DNA of 64,000 nucleotides. Origin: Paenibacillus sp. MMS18-CY102. GTDB taxonomy: Bacteria; Bacillota; Bacilli; Paenibacillales; Paenibacillaceae. Location: contig NZ_WSTC01000015.1 in the NCBI RefSeq assembly GCF_009789195.1, forward strand, positions 62,001-126,000, in the 5' to 3' direction. Made by a program: the position numbers and the translations under genes. Under the pieces are notes generated by a model. That model saw nothing but the letters and a program-made list of their open reading frames with translations. It did no database searches and had not been told where the DNA came from. This document shows, in pieces, positions 60,856 through 64,000 of the stretch (position 1 is its first letter; every line of letters begins with the position of its first letter).

Positions 60856-61251
60856 TTAATAAAATCCGCCACTGCCTTTTGGTCCGTATGGCCCATATCC
60901 GCCACCGCCATATTGGTTGTACCCAGCGCCCCCATACGGGCCATATCCCGGTCCACCGCCATAGCCGCCGCCATAACCTGGTCCGCCGCCGTACGGCGGG
61001 CAACACTTGCCCCCGCCAAAGCCTCCTCCAAAGCCGCCGCCAGCAAACAAGCCGATTGCGAGCAAGTCAAACAATACGAGAGGCAGTATCGCTCTAGTGT
61101 GCACGTCGCCGCTTTTGCCAAACGGCTCCATATAAAGCTTATTATCATGGAAGCGTGTTAATTTGCCCAGTACGACTGAGCCATCCCGCCGAGTTGCATA
61201 GATGGATTTGCCGATCAGTTTCCTTACATCCTGTTCGGAAACATGCTGCAT
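60856..61251 (-). CDS. Small membrane protein with Gly/Tyr/Pro-rich tail
   Basis: The 131-residue protein has a small beta-rich N-terminal domain (residues 1-55, DVRKLIGKSIYATRRDGSVV), one hydrophobic helix (AILPLVLFDLLAIGLFAGG, about 54-72) and a tail of GGG, GY and GPYG repeats with one CC pair. The N-terminal domain resembles small barrel domains in some spore proteins, but I cannot name a family. GGGAGGG precedes ATG 61251. Expression in sporulation is possible but not shown. Confidence 0.7.
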   Translation of the reverse strand: MQHVSEQDVRKLIGKSIYATRRDGSVVLGKLTRFHDNKLYMEPFGKSGDVHTRAILPLVLFDLLAIGLFAGGGFGGGFGGGKCCPPYGGGPGYGGGYGGGPGYGPYGGAGYNQYGGGGYGPYGPKGSGGFY

Positions 61252-61341
61252 GCCAAATCCCTCCTTTCCCGTTGTCTTACAGACTATGCGATAGGATCTG
61301 AGCTGGCTTGTTTGTTTGTACCCCCATCATATATACACAGC

Positions 61342-61374
61342 AAAAAGCCTCGTCCCATATTAGGACGAGGCTTT
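61342..61374 (-). terminator. Terminator of the infC-rpmI-rplT operon
   Basis: A 12-base perfect stem, AAAGCCTCGTCC (61344-61355) with GGACGAGGCTTT (61363-61374), is followed on the minus strand by TTGCTGTG. It lies just after rplT. Confidence 0.85.
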
Positions 61375-61388
61375 AATATAACGCCATA

Positions 61389-61748
61389 CTAAGCGTTAAT
61401 TTTTTGTTTCGCTACACCTGCGAGCGAGTTGAACGCGCTAATATCGTTGACTGCGAGGTCAGCGAGGATTTTGCGGTTAACTTCGATGCCAGCAAGTTTC
61501 AAGCCGTACATGAATTTGTTGTAGGAAAGACCGTTCAGACGCGCTGCCGCGTTGATACGTACGATCCACAGTCTGCGGAAGTCGCGTTTAACTTGGCGAC
61601 GGTCGCGGTATGCGTAGAGCAACGATTTCATTACTTGCTCTTTTGCTGTTTTAAACAGGCGATGTTTCGAACCGAAGTAACCTTTCGCAAGCTTCAAAAT
61701 CCGTTTACGACGACGAGCGCGGACGAATCCGCCTTTAACTCTTGCCAT
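61389..61748 (-). CDS. rplT: 50S ribosomal protein L20
   Basis: The 119-residue basic protein (start [20 protein letters not shown]) is L20, needed early in 50S assembly. [20 protein letters not shown] is the conserved core. In B. subtilis L20 binds the infC leader and represses its operon. AGGAGG precedes ATG 61748. Confidence 0.98.
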   Translation of the reverse strand: MARVKGGFVRARRRKRILKLAKGYFGSKHRLFKTAKEQVMKSLLYAYRDRRQVKRDFRRLWIVRINAAARLNGLSYNKFMYGLKLAGIEVNRKILADLAVNDISAFNSLAGVAKQKINA

Positions 61749-61812
61749 GAGTGAAGACCTCCTGAGTGTTGTTTTAGTTTATGAATTGCATCGCGAGGCT
61801 CGCGATAATGGA

Positions 61813-62013
61813 CTATTTCAGGTTAGCCAAACCTTGTTGCAGACGGCGAACGTCGCCAGCTGCCATGAGCGGTTGACCAGCCAAAACGCGTTTTTGACGG
61901 CCGGATTTGTGGGAAAGCAAGTGGTTTCTGTACGCTTTGAAGCGTTTCACTTTGCCCGTACCGGTAATTTTGAAGCGGTCTTTCAGACTGCTGTGCGTTT
62001 TCATCTTAGGCAT
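61813..62013 (-). CDS. rpmI: 50S ribosomal protein L35
   Basis: The 66-residue protein starts PKMKTHSSLKDRFKITGTGK and contains HLLSHKSGRQKR, the L35 signature. It lies between infC and rplT in the standard order. GGAGG lies seven bases before ATG. Confidence 0.98.
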   Translation of the reverse strand: MPKMKTHSSLKDRFKITGTGKVKRFKAYRNHLLSHKSGRQKRVLAGQPLMAAGDVRRLQQGLANLK

Positions 62014-62036
62014 TCGATTGTTCCTCCTTGATAATG

Positions 62037-62552
62037 TTAGCTAGTTATTTTGGGCGCCAAAATCATGATCATACTGCGGCCTTCCAGTTTAGGGACACGC
62101 TCCACGCTGCATAATTCGGCGACTTCTTTTGAGAGGCGATCAAGGATCCGTTGTCCGATCGCGGCATGCGCGATCTCACGTCCACGATAACGAACGGAGC
62201 ACTTTACTTTGTCGCCTTCCTTCAAAAACTTCACGACATTGCGAAGTTTCGTCTGGTAGTCGTTTTCCTCGATATTCGAACGGAACCACACTTCCTTAAG
62301 ATCAACGATCTTTTGGTTTTTGCGCGCTTCCTTCTCTTTCTTCTGCTGCTCGTAACGGAATTTGCCGTAGTCCATGATGCGGCATACCGGCGGCTTGGCT
62401 TGCGGTGCGACATTAACGAGATCCATGCTCAGATCAATTGCCATCTGAAGTGCTTCGCGAATCGGCTTAATGCCGATCTGTTCACCTTCTGCGCCTACAA
62501 TACGTACCTCGCGAGCTCGAATTTCGTCATTAATTTGATGTTCTCTGCTAAT
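62037..62552 (-). CDS. infC: Translation initiation factor IF-3, ATT start
   Basis: The full protein is 171 residues. The frame continues upstream of the first ATG (62444): ISREHQINDEIRAREVRIVG is the normal IF-3 N terminus. The start codon is therefore ATT at 62552, nine bases after GGAGG. AUU starts are known for infC in E. coli and bacilli, where IF-3 senses the non-canonical codon and limits its own synthesis. The C-terminal domain (KVKCSVRYRGREIAHAAIGQ) is intact. Starting at 62444 would remove most of the N-terminal domain. Confidence 0.95.
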   Translation of the reverse strand: MSREHQINDEIRAREVRIVGAEGEQIGIKPIREALQMAIDLSMDLVNVAPQAKPPVCRIMDYGKFRYEQQKKEKEARKNQKIVDLKEVWFRSNIEENDYQTKLRNVVKFLKEGDKVKCSVRYRGREIAHAAIGQRILDRLSKEVAELCSVERVPKLEGRSMIMILAPKITS

Positions 62553-62769
62553 AACGTGCCACCTCCATAAATTAGTTTCTCATGTATTCACCCAAATAAA
62601 AATGCGGGTCCATCAGGACCCGCATGCCATAACCATTCGTTAGTGCAACGCCATCTCCTAATGGATTGAGCGTGCAGCATATTCGATCGGTCGCATATAA
62701 CCAGTTGGCTTAACTGCCAGGCAGGTGAGAAGCGGGTGCCTCTTCTTTCGCGATAAGTTTTAGTGTTAC
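62553..62769 (-). promoter_or_regulatory. infC leader (L20-type attenuator)
   Basis: The ~215-base leader before infC ends in a terminator hairpin ~40 bases before the start codon. Position, length and downstream genes match the L20 leader of Firmicutes, where L20 binding favours termination. I did not verify the anti-terminator pairing. Confidence 0.8.
62594..62626 (-). terminator. Attenuator in the infC leader
   Basis: ATGCGGGTCC (62602-62611) and GGACCCGCAT (62616-62625) form a perfect stem with a four-base loop, followed by TTTTTATTTG on the minus strand. Confidence 0.92.
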
Positions 62770-62775
62770 CGGATT

Positions 62776-62805
62776 ACTATAGCATACCGGTATATCCGGC
62801 GTCAA
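62776..62805 (-). promoter_or_regulatory. Promoter of the infC operon
   Basis: TTGACG (62805-62800) and TATAGT (62781-62776) are 18 bases apart. A CCGGATATACCGG palindrome lies in the spacer. Confidence 0.7.
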
Positions 62806-62828
62806 CACAAGGCTGCAAAACAATTGGA

Positions 62829-64000
62829 TCAGCTAACCTGCTTGCTTTGTACCTCTTCAAGCCGGATAACACGCGTATGCTGCGTATGGCTCCATTGCTT
62901 ATTGTTCTGTGTGAAGAACGCATAGAACGTAATCGGCCACCACGACAGAAGGAAGAACGGCAGTGTAAGAAGATGCGCATACATCCGCCAGTTACGGACA
63001 TTCTCAGGGATAAGCGACAGCGGGAACATCACGACGGAAGCCACAATTGCTACGCCAACTACCCACCAAGGCAGGTACTCATAAATAGAGCCGAAGAGAT
63101 TATCCGCAGGGATCAGGTTGTCGCCCCACAGCATCAGCGTCATCATGAATCCGATAAATGTGTTGTAAACGGAGACCGAATACAGCGCCGCATCAAATTT
63201 AACGAAGCTGCGCTCCTTGATGCTTGCCCACAGCAGCGGGAAGAAATAGTGGCGGGCAACGTTAAAGTGCCCTTGCATCCAGCGGAGGCGTTGGCGCGCA
63301 GAAGCGCGGAACGACACCGGCTTTTCATCATACACTTTGGCATCGTAATTCAACACTGGATGTACGCCGCGCTGAATGCAACGCATCGTGAACTCAAGAT
63401 CCTCAACAAGGCTTGTTGCTCCCCATCCCATATCTTTGAGCAGCTTGGACTCGAAGCACATGCCTGTGCCGCCCAAGAAGTTGGCCATTTTCAAATTGCG
63501 GCGGGACAGCTGCCACAAACGGTTGCAATACCAATACGTAATGCCGTATGCCGCAGTTACCCACGAATCGTTCGGGTTCTTCGTGTCGAGATAGCCTTGA
63601 ATAACTTGGTGGCCATCGCACAGGTCGTCATTCATCAGGTGAAGGAAATCGCTGTTGCACAAGTTGTCCGCATCGAACATGACCACTGCGTCGTATTGGC
63701 GCGGCATGCTCCAAAGCTCTTTGAGCATCCACTCAATCGCGTAACCTTTGCCCTTAAGGGTCGTGTTCTTGCGAACGCATGCATTCACGCCATAGCTGCG
63801 CGCGATATCAGCTGTTCCATCCGTGCAGTTGTCGCAAATGACAAAAATATCATATAACTCTTTTGGATAATCTAGATTTTGCAAATTCTCAATCAGCGCG
63901 CCTACGACTTGCTCCTCGTTATGCGCAGCGACGAGTACGGCGAATGACTTCTTCGGTTCATGGCGGCGGCTGCTCTTTTTCCGGTAAATCCCGAACAGCG
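62829..64000 (-). CDS. Membrane glycosyltransferase family 2, N terminus outside window
   Basis: At least 390 residues are visible; the 5' end is beyond the right edge (first full codon at 63998). After a short basic segment the GT2 fold begins (FAVLVAAHNEEQVVGALIEN), with the DxD metal site in VVMFDADN, LVEDLEFTMRC with the catalytic acidic residue, and QRLRWMQGH (QxxRW), typical of processive or membrane GT2 enzymes such as poly-GlcNAc or hyaluronan-like synthases. Three or four membrane helices follow (about 255-350). It probably acts in exopolysaccharide or cell-surface glycan formation. The product is unknown. Confidence 0.9.
   Translation of the reverse strand, partial: LFGIYRKKSSRRHEPKKSFAVLVAAHNEEQVVGALIENLQNLDYPKELYDIFVICDNCTDGTADIARSYGVNACVRKNTTLKGKGYAIEWMLKELWSMPRQYDAVVMFDADNLCNSDFLHLMNDDLCDGHQVIQGYLDTKNPNDSWVTAAYGITYWYCNRLWQLSRRNLKMANFLGGTGMCFESKLLKDMGWGATSLVEDLEFTMRCIQRGVHPVLNYDAKVYDEKPVSFRASARQRLRWMQGHFNVARHYFFPLLWASIKERSFVKFDAALYSVSVYNTFIGFMMTLMLWGDNLIPADNLFGSIYEYLPWWVVGVAIVASVVMFPLSLIPENVRNWRMYAHLLTLPFFLLSWWPITFYAFFTQNNKQWSHTQHTRVIRLEEVQSKQVS

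Noticed and set aside
62763-63857. A 364-codon plus-strand frame opposite the glycosyltransferase
   Set aside because: The GT2 motifs on the minus strand are unmistakable; this frame starts inside the infC promoter region and has no ribosome site.

Overview
The window reads as a chromosomal segment of a spore-forming Firmicute of the Paenibacillus type. The evidence is gene content and style: strong GGAGG ribosome sites, frequent GTG/TTG starts, spore-coat genes (CotF-, CotB- and CotH-like), a Spo0E-like phosphatase, SigI/RsgI, T-box leaders and an L20-type infC leader. Base composition is moderate (about half G+C by eye). Most genes lie on the minus strand. I saw no rRNA, tRNA, CRISPR array or prophage.

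Layout. 1-5.2 kb: an overlapping minus-strand operon (lipoprotein, PduO-type adenosyltransferase, RluA pseudouridine synthase, ArsC/Spx-like protein, aminotransferase running off the left edge), then a Spo0E-like gene and an alaR-alaT pair. 5.3-9.4 kb: a spore-coat island with a CotF-like protein, two proteins built from repeated CotB-type domains, a 62-residue Gly-rich repeat protein and a CotH kinase. 9.4-16.3 kb: cysK, an MFS transporter, a Zn-ribbon protein, a 26-residue membrane peptide, a DUF350 protein, mutS2, a holin-like membrane protein and a free-standing CuA-type cupredoxin lipoprotein. 16.4-23.7 kb: a giant coiled-coil ZapA, pheT, pheS with a Phe T-box, and an IS1595-like protein. 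23.7-24.4 kb is a gene-poor spacer with a long inverted repeat.

24.4-28.5 kb: ycnJ and ycnI copper genes with a two-component system between them. 28.6-31.7 kb: a gamma-glutamylcyclotransferase and the 5-oxoprolinase operon pxpB-pxpC-pxpA, which can be read as one 5-oxoproline handling module. 31.8-37.2 kb: a plus-strand ABC/ECF-sigma operon whose permease carries an M1-peptidase-like region with no zinc motif. 37.2-43.1 kb: a VWA lipoprotein, a DRE-TIM aldolase, a DHA2-type exporter and pepA.

43.1-47.4 kb: sigI-rsgI, followed by an RsbT-like protein that seems to have lost its ATP site and a histidine kinase whose N terminus resembles the RsbT-binding domain of RsbU. I consider this pair the best candidate for an undescribed signalling system. 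47.5-60.2 kb: a 2-Cys peroxiredoxin and the branched-chain amino acid genes ilvB-ilvN-ilvC-leuA behind a Leu T-box; leuB is separated from leuA by a DUF1697 gene, a two-component system and a DUF2339 gene. Large hairpins flank ilvC. 60.3-64 kb: a GNAT acetyltransferase, a Gly/Tyr-rich membrane protein, infC-rpmI-rplT (infC starts with ATT) and a membrane glycosyltransferase running off the right edge.

All identifications come from reading motifs and recalled family features. No database search was run.
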